DNA of 64,000 nucleotides from Chinchilla lanigera. Taxonomy: Eukaryota; Chordata; Mammalia; Rodentia; Chinchillidae. A model generated the notes under the pieces. It saw only the letters and a program-made list of their open reading frames with translations. It searched no databases and had not been told where the DNA came from. The first letter of the stretch is position 1, and the number at the start of each line of letters is the position of its first letter. Of this stretch, positions 46,499 to 59,005 are shown piece after piece. The DNA lies in NCBI RefSeq assembly GCF_000276665.1, contig NW_004955418.1, forward strand, positions 4,168,338-4,232,337, given 5' to 3'. Made by a program: the position numbers and the translations under genes.

Positions 46499-46549
<51 letters not shown>
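46496..46549. repeat. (TG)n microsatellite
   Basis: About 25 TG units with small interruptions at the start. Confidence 0.97.
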
Positions 46550-46551
<2 letters not shown>

Positions 46552-46618
46552 GCATTACCAGAGATTGAACTCAGGATCTCTTCTGAGTTATTGAGTTACT
46601 GAGCTAATTTCCATCCCT
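46550..46618 (-). mobile_element. Decayed ID-like SINE
   Basis: The minus strand reads GGGATGGAAATTAGCTCAGT ... CCTGAGTTCAATCTCTGG, keeping degenerate A and B boxes. The (TG)n run abuts its 3' side, a usual position for a microsatellite born from a SINE tail. Confidence 0.65.
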
Positions 46619-46810
46619 TTCTTATTTTGAGACAGTGGAGAAGCTACTGGATTCCCCAGTTCCCCATTGCACAGATGACAATTGTGGATTCTCCCAACTA
46701 TGATCCTGTAAGCCCACCTAATAAATCCCCTTGCAGAGTTTTATATATATATATCTATATATTTTTTTTTTTCTATCAATTCTGTTCTCCTAGAGAGCCC
46801 TAGGCAATAC

Positions 46811-48130
46811 ATATTTTGTTCTTGGGAGTGGTTGTAGAGAAACAGATTAGTAAGGATGAATTCCTCTAATCAGTTTAGTGGTTGCTGGAATTCACTCTTG
46901 AATTTGATGAGATCTAAAGTTGCCATGATCTTATTTTCTGATAATGTAGAGAGTACTGACAGTTTGCAGTGTGAACTGTATAAATATATAATATAGATCA
47001 ATTTGATTATACTAATTACCCACTTTCGATATGCAAGTGATTATACTAATTATCACTTGTGAAATGCAAGTATTTTAGTAACTCTGTACATGATACTTTT
47101 TTAACATTTTTGGAAAACTTAGAAATGCAATGATATTATCTAGTTTCTCTTAGTATGCCTCAACAAAATAATGAAGGTAAATAATGAGTTCAAAGACTCA
47201 AATTCCAAGCTCCACACACACATAAACAATTTAAATCTTCAAAGTGTGTCCTGAAGGAAAATTTTTTCTCTTGTACAGCTAAAGTTGCCTGAGAACTAAA
47301 CGCAAGCCTTCATTCTGAAGTTGGCAGAATTACAGAACAAATTAACATTCAGCATGAAAGGGTATTTGCCCTTAAAGTGAGGGCACTGATTAGAAAAAAT
47401 GGGACTCCATAAAGTGAGAGATAAGTGTTTGGGAGGAAGTTGATGAAACCGGGAACACTCAGTTCATAAATTCTGATGATGCTATTTTGCCAGAATAGGT
47501 TTCCTCACCCTCAGTGGTAGAAGCATCTCTACTAGCCCTGTACTGTTGGCTTTTTTGCTTCTGCTTCAAAAAACTAATTCTGTGCTGCCTATGGAAGCAG
47601 TTTGACCTTTGCTAATGCAACTACCAAGCAAGACAATGCCAATCTGTTCATTATCAACTTTTGCCTCTGGGCCTACAACTAGGTTTAAATCTCGGAAGAC
47701 TCCTAAAGATGAGGGGCACAGTGTGACCCAGAAAAAGCTGCACTATATTCCCAAAGAATTTGAGTTTCAAATTATTATGAGCAGAGGTGTGCAGAAAAGG
47801 TACTAGGATGAATTTTAAGAGTGTGAGATAATAATGGAAGAAACATAAACTTGGATCAAGTTGACTTTCTTGGCATAGGCCTATTAACCAAAAATTATGA
47901 ATTTAATGTCACAGCTCACAGAGTTAAGGTGCTAATGCTATTTGATTAGTTGACTGAAATATGTATCAAAAGGTGACCCACTGTGAATAAGCTAGAGATG
48001 CCTGATACTCCTTGGTTTACAGTTGATTAAGGTGTTCAGGGGAATGGAAATGTTGGGATAGCTTTTCTAGGTAAAACATACTTCACACTGAGAGGGTCTA
48101 GAAAATAAATGCTTTATTAATAATTTAAGA
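46811..48130. other. Unassigned sequence
   Basis: AT-rich. A 65-codon plus-strand frame (47609-47806) followed by decayed frames resembles the coding remnant of an old mobile element, but I cannot assign it. Confidence 0.35.
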
Positions 48131-48134
48131 AACA

Positions 48135-48930
48135 GACTTGAGGATTCTTTGTGATCAAAGCTTTTTTTTCACAAGACTTTGCCTACACCTATATCTTCTA
48201 GAGTTCTATGTATTTTCTCTTCAAATGTATTTAGGGTTTCTGTATTTAATCCTTATGTCTTTGATTCATTTTTATTTTAATTCAGTGAACAGTGGGAGAT
48301 ATGGCTTTAGGTTCAATTTTTTGGTGTATGGAAAGCCAGTTTTTCTAGCACCATTAATTAAAAAGGCTATCTTTCTTTCAGTAAAGGTGTTTGACCCTTT
48401 TGTCAAAGATAAGGTAGCTGAGTGTATTTGGAAGTGTGTCTGCATCTTCTAATCTGTTCTGTTGATATTCAGGTCTGTTTTATTTTTTGGCCAGTACCAT
48501 GGTGTTTTTATCATTGTAGTTTTCTAGTATAATATCAAGTAAGGGATTGTGATACCCCCTTCCTTGCCCTTGTTGCCCAGAATTATTTTTGCTATTGTAG
48601 TTCTCCTTTGGTTCCAAACAAATATTAGTATAGCTTTTTTCTAATTCTCTGAGGTGTACTGTTGGTATTTTGTTTGGGACTGAATCAAATCTGTATCGTA
48701 GTTTTGGAAGTATGACCAGTTTTAATATACTGATACTTCCTACCCAAGAATAAGGGATACCTTTCCATTTTCCAACTTCTTCTTTGTTATCCTTTTCAGA
48801 TTACTATAGTTTTCAATGTAAAGACCTTCTTTTGTTAGATTGATTCCAAGTATTTCATTTTTTCCAATGCTATTGTGAAGGATGTGGTTTTCTTAATTTC
48901 TCTCTCAGTGAGTTTGTTATTTGTATACAA
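48135..48930 (-). mobile_element. LINE-1 ORF2 segment, inverted part
   Basis: The minus strand matches the middle-to-late ORF2 of the LINE-1 at 51.0-56.5 kb: GTATACAAATAACAAACTCAC corresponds to the segment near 55538. The text then continues to the equivalent of about 56.0 kb. It abuts a plus-strand segment that carries the next part of ORF2. Confidence 0.85.
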
Positions 48931-48934
48931 GAAT

Positions 48935-50035
48935 GCTATGGGATCTCATCTTATTAAAGAGATTTTGCATAGTGAAGGAAATCACCAACAGAGTGGAGAG
49001 ACAACCCACTTTGTGGGAAAGAATTTTTGCCAGCTGTTCCTCACACAAAGGGACAACCTCTAGAATATATAAAGACTCAAAAAACCCAGACATTCAAAAA
49101 TGGGCATATGAAATGAATATGCACTTCTCAGATGAAGAAATAGAAATAGCAAATAAATATATGAAAAAATGTCCAACATCACTGATCATTTGAGAGATGC
49201 AAATTGAAATAACACTGAGATTCCAGCTTATTCCAGAAAGAATGGCTATTATCCAGAATTGAACCAATAACAAATGCTGGTGGTTGTCAGTTTGGAGATT
49301 CCTCAGCAAACTAGGTCTACAGGTCCCATTCAACCCAGCTATTCCCCTTCTGGTTATTTTCCCAGAAGATCTGAAAACATCATATCACAGCGATATATGT
49401 GCACCTATATTTATAGCAGCACAATTTGTAATTGTTAAATCATGGAAACAGCCCAAATGTCCATCCACTGAAGAATGGATAAAAAAAATTGTGGTATTTT
49501 TACATAGTGGAGTATTACTCAGCTATAAAGAAAGACAAACTCAAGGCTTTTAGAAATGCATGGTCACAACTAGAGACCATACTCATCAGTGAAATAAATC
49601 AGGCCTCCATGTGTAAACTACATATTGTTTCACTAGTGTAACAACCTGAAAGAGTGAATAAAAATTAGGAGGTATGGTAGACATTGTGAAACAAAATGAA
49701 ACTGCTCAAAAGTAAAGAGCAACTGGGATGAGGGAAAAGAGAAAATAAAGAAGGGGAATTTATGTATGTATAAATGTATATACAGGATAGCTCATAAAGT
49801 TGTACTACTGACTTCTATTGCTTTACTGAAAGGAGCAGTTAATGATTAATTATATGATCAACTTTGCATGTCTCTGTTTTCCTGAGAAACAACTTTGAAG
49901 ATATCAATATGTAATACAACAACCATTGTTAATTTCCTATCACTTTGTCTGTAATTCAGTATTGTTTGTATTGTTCTTATGCTATTCTGTAAATGGATGT
50001 CTGTTTGTTAATAGGTTTTCCTTCTATTTTTAGAA
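48935..50035 (+). mobile_element. LINE-1 ORF2 C-terminus and 3' UTR
   Basis: Decoded frames (48921-49553) contain [19 protein letters not shown] and QPKCPSTEEWIKK, hallmarks of the ORF2 C-terminus. The 3' UTR follows to about 50035. It starts where the inverted segment ends in ORF2 coordinates, so both parts are one insertion. Confidence 0.88.
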
Positions 50036-50039
50036 TAAC

Positions 50040-50920
50040 TTTTTAAAAAGCAAATGCTGATTGGCTTGTGGGGAAAAAGAAACCTTTTTCCACTGTTGGT
50101 GGGAGGGTAGACTGATGGAACCACTGTAGAAATTGGTGTGGAGAGTCTCCAACAAACTTTCATTTGACCCAACTATTTCTCTTCCTTGTATCTTCCTAAA
50201 AGAGTTAAAAGCATCATACCACAGCAATATATGCACACCCATATTTATAGCAGCACAGTTTACAATAGGAAAATCTTGGAAATAGCCAAGATGCCTGTCA
50301 GTGGAGGAATGGATAAAAAAGATATGGTATTTTGATACAATGAAATACTCTCACCTCAAAGAAAGATACAATTATAGGTATTTATAAGCATTTATAGGTA
50401 AATGAATGCACCTTGAAACTACACTCTTAAGTAAAATAAATTGGACATGCATGTTTGATATCACAGTTTCTCCATTGTGAGAAACTGAATATGTAAATAA
50501 GAGTGAAAATGTATAATAGATACTTAGAAATGGAAGAAAATGTTCAAATGGAAAGGGGAAAAAGGAAGAGGAAAGGGGGAGAAGAAGAAAGTGAAAAGAA
50601 AAAAAAAAGAATAGAAGGAAAAATGGAAAGAAAGCTTTTGTAAATAAGAAGGGGAGGAGACCCTGAAGGGAGGGGAGAGGAATGGAAAAAAATTAGAATC
50701 AGGATATATCATGTATAGGTACAAATTCCCTATGGTAAAGATTATTAGAGTATCATGCCCCCGTGATACAATCTCTACCCAAAACTGCATCTATGAGTGT
50801 ATGAGGCTTTGTGTGTGGGGCATCTAGATAAAAACTATAATACCTACTTCACTGTTAGTAGGAATGTAAACTAATACAACCATTATGGAAGTCAGACTTC
50901 TCAAAAGCTAAAACTATACC
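50040..50920 (+). mobile_element. LINE-1 3' end fragment with purine-rich 3' UTR
   Basis: ACTGTTGGTGGGAGGGTAGA, CATATTTATAGCAGCACAG and GAGGAATGGATAAAAAAGA are ORF2 3'-end text. A G/A-rich stretch (50555-50695) fits the purine tract of LINE-1 3' UTRs. Confidence 0.8.
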
Positions 50921-51036
50921 ATGCTTGGTGGCAACACTTGTAATCCCAGGACTCATTAAGCTGAGGCAGGTGGATCACTTTAAATTTGAGGCCAGCTGGG
51001 GCTACAAAGTGAGTTCAAACCCAGCCTGAACTGAAG
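50921..51036 (+). mobile_element. Decayed B1-like SINE
   Basis: Plus-strand text with CTTGGTGGCAACACTTGTAA, GCTGAGGCAGGTGG and GGGGCTACAAAGTGAG. No tail or clean target duplication is seen. Confidence 0.65.
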
Positions 51037-51770
51037 GACAGCTAGTGTAGGAAGCACCTCAGACTCAACAACAAGACAGACCAGAGGAACCCAGTGCCTG
51101 GCCCATTCCTCTACACGATGGGAAGGTCAACCAGTGCAGAAAGCATGCAGGACTTGGCAACCAATTTGACCAAAGGAACCAGTGTCTTGCCCATCTACCT
51201 ACACTATGGGAAGCACCTGGGACTTCCAAATAGCTGGACGAGAGAAACCCAGTGCCTGGTTCACCCCCTATACTATGGGAAGGGCAGCCAGTGTGGGAAG
51301 CACCCTGGACTCTGTAACTGGCTTGGCCAGAGGAAATCAGGTTCCTGAGCCATCTCCCTACACAATGGGAAGCACTCTTGTCTTAGTTATTTTTCTTTCA
51401 TTTCTGACACAAAATAATTGACACCCAAAATTAAGGAAGGAAGAGTTTATTTAGTTTACAGTTTGTGGAGGTTTCAGTCCATACTCAGAAGACAGCAAAA
51501 GCAGTGAGAGCAAAAAGGGAGGAGTGGCACACCAGATAACAAGCCTCTTTCCCTCCATTTTACTGTATTCAGGCTGCCTGCCACAGGGCAAGTGTCACAT
51601 TCACACCCACAATCCCAGTATTGAACTATGAATTAGTCACAAAATCTAGAGGCCTGCCCCATGCCTGCATGAGGCTTTGGGGAGATACCTAGAAAGAAAC
51701 CATAACAAACTAGGACCAGGCAACTGGCTAGGCCAGAGAAACGCGGGGTAAATCCACTCTACCAAGGGGA
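51037..51770 (+). repeat. Tandem array of about 88-bp units, likely LINE-1 5' UTR repeats
   Basis: Four units (51037-51378) share CCAGTG..., CTACACTATGGGAAG and GGACT...GGC...CCAGAG. A fifth, diverged unit lies at 51708-51770, beyond an inserted LTR. One unit is short. The array lies directly upstream of LINE-1 ORF1, so 5' UTR tandem repeats are the likely identity, though not proven. Confidence 0.7.
51379..51707 (+). mobile_element. MaLR-like LTR inserted in the tandem array
   Basis: TGTCTTAGTTATTTTTC ... ACCATAACA, with TTTATTTAGTTTACAGTTTG and GGTTTCAGTCCATACT, matching the LTR at 60075-60426. It lacks a perfect target duplication (ACTCT versus AACTA). Confidence 0.75.
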
Positions 51771-52079
51771 AATACTTTGCATACAAACTCCTAAATTATG
51801 ATTAGTTCTGTTATATAACTATAGGCTTTGTGCCTATGATCTAAAGTACAAAATCAATAGCTACCACAGTTTGTCAATTTCTCAATTTTTCTCTCATTGG
51901 CACAAAATAACTGACACCCAAAATTAAGGAGAGAAGCTAAGGAAGGAAGCTTGATGCTATTTTTACTGATAATTGTACTACTGTAGCTAGGATGTCATAT
52001 TTGTTATAAGCACTTGTTCTCTCTTGGGTAAAAATATTGGGAAGTTCTGGGGTAATAACCTCACCACGTTCTACACCTA

Positions 52080-55000
52080 AAGACTGAGGACAGAGCCAAA
52101 CAGAAACCAATATCCCATTCCATTAATTTGGAAGGTAGGATCTTGGGACAGACAAGAATGCCCAAGGATCATCACAGAAAACAAAAATCTTCTTTTGTAA
52201 ATAGAAAATGTCAAGACAGAGGACCAAAAATGCAATCTCAGACCGCTGGCCCACCCAGAACAAGTCCAGGAGATATCAACATAGAAGAAATTGGAAGTCA
52301 CACACCTGAAATTTTTGAAAAGAGAGCAATTGAAGTAAAGAATTCCAGGTGGTATAGAGGAAATCAGATCAGAAATAATGTCTCAGGTAAAAAAAAAAAA
52401 AAAAAAAGAAATGAGAACCATAATGAAAGAATTGCTCAGCATATTAAAGAAGATATAGATAAAAAATAAAGGAGCATAGAAAAATGATGGAAACTTTGAA
52501 TGAACAATATAGGAAAGAATTAAAATGCATGAAATAAAGGGATATTTAGGAAATTAAAAATTCAATTGAAAGCTGGAAAAACTGCTTGAACAAAACTGAA
52601 GATAGACTTTCAGAATTTGAAGACAGCATTGCAGCTAGTGACCATGAAAGAAATGATCTCTCAAAAATAACAAGGAACTAGGAAATAATAATTCAACACA
52701 GTAGATGAGACAAAGAAGAACAATATAAAACTAATAGGTGTCAACAAAAAAATCAGGGATCAAAACAAATAACATTAAAAGACTATTTGCAGAATTAATA
52801 GCAGAAAATTTCCCAAGCATGGGAAAAGAATTTGATATGCAGTAAGTGAGGCATATAGAACTCCAGTTATCCTTAACCAAAATAAATCTACCCCAGACAT
52901 ATAATAATAAAGATCCCAGAAATTCAGCACAAGAACAGAATGTTAAAAACTGTTAAAAAAAAGAAATAGATCATCTATACAGGAAAGCCCATCAGAATCA
53001 TGGCAGACTTCTCTACACAAACACTAAAATCAAGAAGAGCTTGCAGTGAAGTATTTCATGTCCTGAAAGTAAACAAATTCCAACCTAGACTGATGTAGAC
53101 TGCAAAACTGTCTTTCAAAATTAATGGAGAAATAAAATATTTCCACAACAAACAACAACTGAAGAAATTTATGATTGCTAAAACAAACCTACAAAGACTA
53201 CTAAAAGATATTCTAGAAAGAGATAAAAAAGATAACAATTCCAAGAACAAAAACAGAAAGAAATGGCCAAGAAGGGCAAACAATTAAACAGAAGGTAATA
53301 GTAGGGGACCAACAGCATAAAAATAAGATGAAAAAGACAAGCCAATACATATCAGTTATAACCATCAATGTAAATGGCTTCAATTTCCCCATCAAAAGAA
53401 ACAGACTGGCTGAGTGGATAAAGAAACAAAATCCACATTATGCTGTATGCAGGAAACACATTTAACTCAAAAGGAAATTCATAGACTGAAAATTAAAGAA
53501 TTGAAAACAATATTCTAAGCAACAGGAATTTAGAAAAAATCAGGAGTAGGTATTGTGTTTGTAGACAATGTGAACTTCAAACCAAGAATGTCCAAAAGAC
53601 ATAAAGGAGGTTACTACATACTTGTTATGGGGAAACTTAAAGAGGAAGAGATAACAATAGAAAAATGCATATGCACCAGATACAGGAACACTCAATTATA
53701 TAAGACAAGTATTAATAGATATGAAAAAACCAAATAACCAATAACACAATTGTAATGGGGGACCTTAATATCTCATTATCACAAAGAGATAGATGCACTA
53801 GACAAGAAATCAGCAAAGAAATAACAGAAATGAACCAAATGTGAATAAATGGACTTAGTAGACCTTTACAGAGTGTTCCACTCAAAAATGTCAAAATATA
53901 CATTCTTGTCAGGTGCACACGAGACATTCTCTAAAACACATACTAGCCCGTAGAACATGTTTAAGTAAATTGAAATGAATTGAAATTATTCCATACATAT
54001 TATTTAACCATAGTGCAATAAAATTGGAAATTAATGACAAAAGAAACTGCAAAACCTCCATTACACGTGGAAATTAAATAACACCCTCTGGAACAATCAA
54101 TGAGTCACACATAAAATCAAAGAAGAAATTGAAAAAAATCTACAATCAAACAAAAATGCAAATACAACTTACCAGAATCTGTGAGACACAATGAAAGCAG
54201 TCCTCAGAGGGAAATTTATAGCAGTTAACTCTCACATCAGGAAACAGAATGAGCACAAATGAATGACCTAATGCTGTGCCTCAAGCTTCTAGACAAACAA
54301 GAGCAAGTCAAGTCCAAACCCCCCAAAAGAGAGGAGATCAGAGTAGAAATTAACACAATGGAGACTAAGAAAACAATACAAAGAATTAATGAATTGAAGA
54401 GATGGTTCTTTAAAAGAATAAATAAAATTGATAAACTCCTACCCAACCTTATCAAAAAAAGGAAAGGAAATACTCAAATTCATGCAATAAAGGTGAAAGT
54501 GGTGAAATCACTACAGACCCTGTGGAAATTCAGAAAATCACCAATACCTACTTTGAAAATATTTACTCTCACAGAATGGAACACATGGAAGAAATAGGCA
54601 GATTCTTATATACATATTATTTATGAAAACTGAAATCAGAAGATATAAAAATTCTGAATAACAGAATATCAGTTAATGAAATAGAAAATATAACAAAAAA
54701 TTATCAACAGGGAAAAGCCCAGGTCCTGATGGATTCACAGCTGAACTCTACAAGAAATTTAGAGGAGATTTAATGCCAATACTTCTCAAACCCTTTAATG
54801 AAATTAAAAGGGAAGGAATTGTCCCTAATTCATCCCTGGAGGCAAGAATTATCCTGAAACCAAAACCAGAGAAAGTCTCAAAGAAAAAAGAACCACAGGT
54901 CAATCTTCCTAATAAATATAGATGCCTTCAATGAGATTCCTCAATGAAACACTAGCAAACAGAATGCAGCAAATCATGAAGAAGATCATACACCATGGTC

Positions 55001-56468
55001 AAATGGGATTCATCCGAGGGATGCAGAGATGGTTCAACATATGCAAATCAATAAACAAAACACACCTTATCTACAGAGCAAAAGACAAAAATCATATGAT
55101 CATCTCAATGGATGCAGAAAAAGCTTTTAACAAACTCCAAAATGCATTCATGATAAAAATACCCTACAGAAAATTGGAATAGATGGTTTTTACATCAATC
55201 TAATAAAAGCCATCTGTGACAAACCAACTACCAACATCATGAGAACTGTAAAAATAAAACTGAAAGCTTTCATTCTAAAATCAGGAGCAAGACAAGGATT
55301 CCACTATCACCACTCCTTTTTAGTATAGTTCTGGAAATATTAGACAGAGCAATTAGACAAGAGGAAGAAACAAAAGAAATAAAGATAGGAAAATAAGTAG
55401 CTAAATTATCATTATTTAAAGATGACATGATACTCTACACAGAAGACCCCCAAAACTCCACCAAAGACTCCTAGACTTAATAAGAAAATTGGATAACATT
55501 GCTGGATACAAAGTCACCACTCAAAACCAGTAGCATTCCTGTATACAAACAACAAACTCACTGAGGAAGGAATTAGAAAAACCACACCCTTCACAATTGC
55601 ATCCAAAAAAATGAAATACTGAGGAATCAGTCTTACAAAGAAGTAAAAGATCTATACATTAAAAATTACAATACTCTAAAAAAGAGATCAAAGAGGATTT
55701 CAGAAACTGGAAAGATATTCCTTATTCATGGATAGGAAGAACTAACATTGTAAAAATTACCATTCTTTCAAAACTGTTACACAGATTTAATGCAATCTTG
55801 ATCAGAATACCATTAGCATATTTCACACATCTAGAAAATAGATTCCTAAAATTCATTTGGAACCAGAAGGGACCTAGAATAGCAAAGGCAATCCTCACCA
55901 GCAAAGGCAAGGCATGAGGCAGCACAATCCCTGACTTGAAATTATACTACAAAGCTACTGTGATAAAATCAGCATGGTCCTGGCAAAAAAGACTAAAACT
56001 AAACCCATGTCTATCACCATGAACTATACTAAAGTCAAAATAGATTAAAGATCTAAATACTAAAACAGAAACACTGAAATTACTGGAAGTGATATTAGGC
56101 AGAAATGTTGAAGATATAGAGGTAGGCAGAGAGTTCATGAACCAAAACCAAACTACACAGAAAATACTTCAAAGAATCAACAACTGGGATTTCATCTTAT
56201 TAAAAAGTTTTTGCACGTCAAAAGACATCACTAACAGAGTGAGATGAAAACCAATAAATTGGGAATAAATCTTAACCAACTACCCCTCAGAAAAAGGACT
56301 TATATCTAGAACATACAGAGACTTAAAAATTCATGCTCTTGAAATTCCAAGACACAATCCAAAAATGGGCATCTGAATTGAATATACACTTCTCAGATGA
56401 AGAAATACAAATGGCAAATAAATATATAAAAAAATGTTAAACATCATTAGTCATTCAAGAGATGCAGA
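52080..56468 (+). pseudogene. LINE-1, plus strand: ORF1 and ORF2, broken and 3'-truncated
   Basis: ORF1 text (about 52128-53290) encodes a basic, charged protein with a Lys-rich run near 52388. ORF2 starts near 53350 with ISVITINVNGFN, the N-terminus of the endonuclease. Reverse transcriptase text includes [14 protein letters not shown] (near 54985) and a DDM at the active-site position (near 55420; the usual F-A-D-D is changed). C-terminal text runs to 56468 and stops before the end of ORF2, with no 3' UTR or A tail. Many stops and frameshifts make it non-functional. ORF2 would supply target-primed reverse transcription. Confidence 0.88.
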
Positions 56469-58620
56469 AGGAGGAGGAGGATCTATTATGTGGTCTGTTT
56501 TGGAGAACATCCCATGTGCAGCTGAGAAGAATGTGTAATATGATGTTATGAATGGGAACACTGAAGACATCTGCTAAGTCCACTTGTTCAAAATTTTGAT
56601 TCAGTTCTAATATTACATTGTGATTTCTGTCTAGTTGATCTATCTATTTGTGACAGTGAGATAAAAGTTTCCCCATTACAGTTGTATTAGTACTTATTTA
56701 ATTTTTCATGTTCAGTAATGTTATTTATATAGTTGGGCTCACCATATTTGGTGCACATATAATTATGATTGTCCTGCCTGGTGGCTCCTTTCTATTCATT
56801 TTCTTAGAATTGTGGGCTTCATCTTCTAAAATATCTTTGAGAACATTTTTCAGGGCTGGTTTAGTGGTCATGAATTTCTTCAATTGTTCTTTGTCCTATA
56901 AGTGTCTTATTTCTCCTTTGATTTTTGAAAGATAGTTTTGCAGTGTATACCAATCTGGGTTGGAGGTTGTTTTCTTTTAGGATTTGAAATACTTCATTCC
57001 AAGCTCTCCTTGACTTGAGGGTTTGTGTCAAGAAGTCTGTTGTGATTCCAAAACATTTTCCTTCATAGTTTATAGTTTATTTGTTTCTTCTCTCTAACCA
57101 TTTAATATTCTGTTTTTGTGCTGAATTTCTGGAATCTTGATTATCATACATCTTCGTGTAGATTTATTTTGATTATGGCTATTTGAAGTTCTATATGCCT
57201 CCTTATTGTATGTGAAATTCTTTTTCCATATTTGGGAAGTTTTCTGCCATTACTTCTGTGAAGGGATTTTTTGTGGTGTTTGTATGATTGCTGGCTTTCT
57301 CATTGACTCTGTTTCTCTCTTTCTCATTGACTCTCACTACACTTCTATAACAAAATCCAACATTTACCAGGAACTTGTAGGCAATGAGTTTCCCCTTAGT
57401 AGAATGATTTTACACTGTACATGTGTGTGTGAGGGGATTTTAGTGGGGAAGGGGAACAAGCAGGGAGATGAATGTGAAGAAATATGGTAGAAGCAAGGCT
57501 GCTGAGAAAAAGATCATCACCCAAGTTTTAAAAAATCTGGAGAAGAGCACAGAATGAAAGAGAAATCAAAAGAATATTAAAGTGAAGAAGATAGAGAAGA
57601 GACAGTGTTCACGCATGTGAAAATATCCTCAAATCAAGAGAAATAGTTGAGGGAAGAGACAAAGAAAACAAATAAAATAAAACAAAAATAAAAGTAAGTA
57701 ATCTAAATAGTAAAAAAAAGACTGAAAAAGGAAAACCCATCAAACAAAGAAAAAGAAAAATAATAAAATACTTCTGGTGTACAAAGTTCTGCGGTAGTGT
57801 CCAAGTCAGATCTTAGAAGTGCACTGTGTCACTCCACCAAGTTTGCAGTAGGATTTGTGCTGGGTGTGGGGCTGATCTTGGCCTCTGGTTGTGGAGGCTG
57901 GGGCTGGTCTTCAGCTGACAATGTTTTGGATGTCCAGTTCTCCTGACTATGGTTGTCTCTATGGAGCTCTCCTGGTTACTGAGGTGCCCTCAGATAGGGA
58001 AAGCCCAGGGTTGCTCTCAGACCCATGAACATTTGGCTCTTTCTGGACTTTGCACAGATTCCCGTGTTCCACACTGCTAACTCCTCTCACATGTTGGGCC
58101 TAGGGTGGAGGGAGTGATCTTATCCTGCCATAGGCCAAGGCTATTTGCTTGCTTGAACCCCTGGGCTAAGACTGCTCTGCTGGTCACAGAGCAGGGGGAT
58201 TCTTCCAGTGCTTTGTATTTATGGCTAAGACTGGCTTTGGTAGCCACCAGAGCAGAGTCTGGATGGTCCCAGCTTCTGTCTCTCAGCAGAATGCCCCCTA
58301 GTCTGCTTCCCAACTGCTGACAGTCTTCTGTGACTGGGTAGCCCTACCTCATTCCACTGCAGCACTTTGGCAGTGAAGCAAACTGGTACTGTTCTGCTGG
58401 GGTTTACCCCAAACCCTTTGAAATAAAATAGTTCCCCCCACCCACTTCTGTTGCGCATGTCTGTGTGCTAACACACAGCACGTTTGTTTACTCACCAGTT
58501 GCTGGCTCTGTGTGGCCCCTCCAGAAACAGGGTCCTGCAGGCTGCTCTACCTCACCAGGCTGCACTGGGCTGCTCTGCCCAGTGGGCCACACTGGGCTGC
58601 CAGTTTTGATACTTTTTTGT
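56469..58620 (-). mobile_element. LINE-1, minus strand: 5' UTR, ORF1 and start of ORF2
   Basis: On the minus strand, 56.84-57.0 kb matches the plus-strand LINE-1 near 53.08-53.24 kb (AAACTATCTTTCAAA-type block), and 56.5-56.7 kb matches its endonuclease region near 53.75-53.94 kb. The GC-rich 57.78-58.61 kb lies upstream in this orientation and fits a 5' UTR. Sequence equivalent to about 53.28-53.55 kb is missing. It ends at 56469, where the plus-strand copy also ends. Confidence 0.78.
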
Positions 58621-59000
58621 CTTCATTTAAGCTAGGGGTTTTGAATTCTTACTCTTATTTTATTTCTACTTAGTGAGGATACCTATATGCTAGTTTCATT
58701 AATATACAATGTCGGAAGCCAAGTGTGTTTCTCCCAATTTAGAAATTGTGAGGAAGTATGCAGTTAATAGTATATATATTATGTACTTACAATTTATATG
58801 TTACATATAATACATAATATACAAGGTATATATAGTTTAGGGCTTATGTACAATATTATATTGCCTGTAATGTATTAAACAAAATTATACAGAACATATT
58901 GAGGAAAATATTATATATAATAATTATAGGATAATAGCACAATATAATGTCAAATATGTTTTATATGATATTATATAATATAATCAATATATCACAATAT
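58621..59000. other. AT-rich palindromic stretch, no gene
   Basis: Long TATATAATATTATA-type text (58760-59000) with many short inverted repeats. Confidence 0.6.
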
Positions 59001-59005
59001 ATGAT

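Larger units (their letters stand above)
46080..46810 (+). repeat. Old interspersed repeat, sister of 1500-2156
   Basis: It has the same ordered blocks as 1500-2156, including GAGATTCCAGGCCTTTGACC, CACCTAATAAATCCCC and CTCCTAGAGAGCCCTAGGC. A (TG)n run and a decayed ID-like segment are inserted near 46.5-46.6 kb. Confidence 0.55.

Noticed and set aside
47609..47806. 65-codon frame as a host pseudogene
   Set aside because: It looks like mobile-element coding debris but matches nothing I can name, so it is left unassigned.
51037..51378. CRISPR-like array
   Set aside because: The units are contiguous tandem repeats without unique spacers, and the host is an animal genome.
58077..58458. GC-rich region with overlapping frames as a possible exon or promoter
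   Set aside because: It lies at the 5' end of a minus-strand LINE-1 copy, and the simplest reading is LINE-1 5' UTR.
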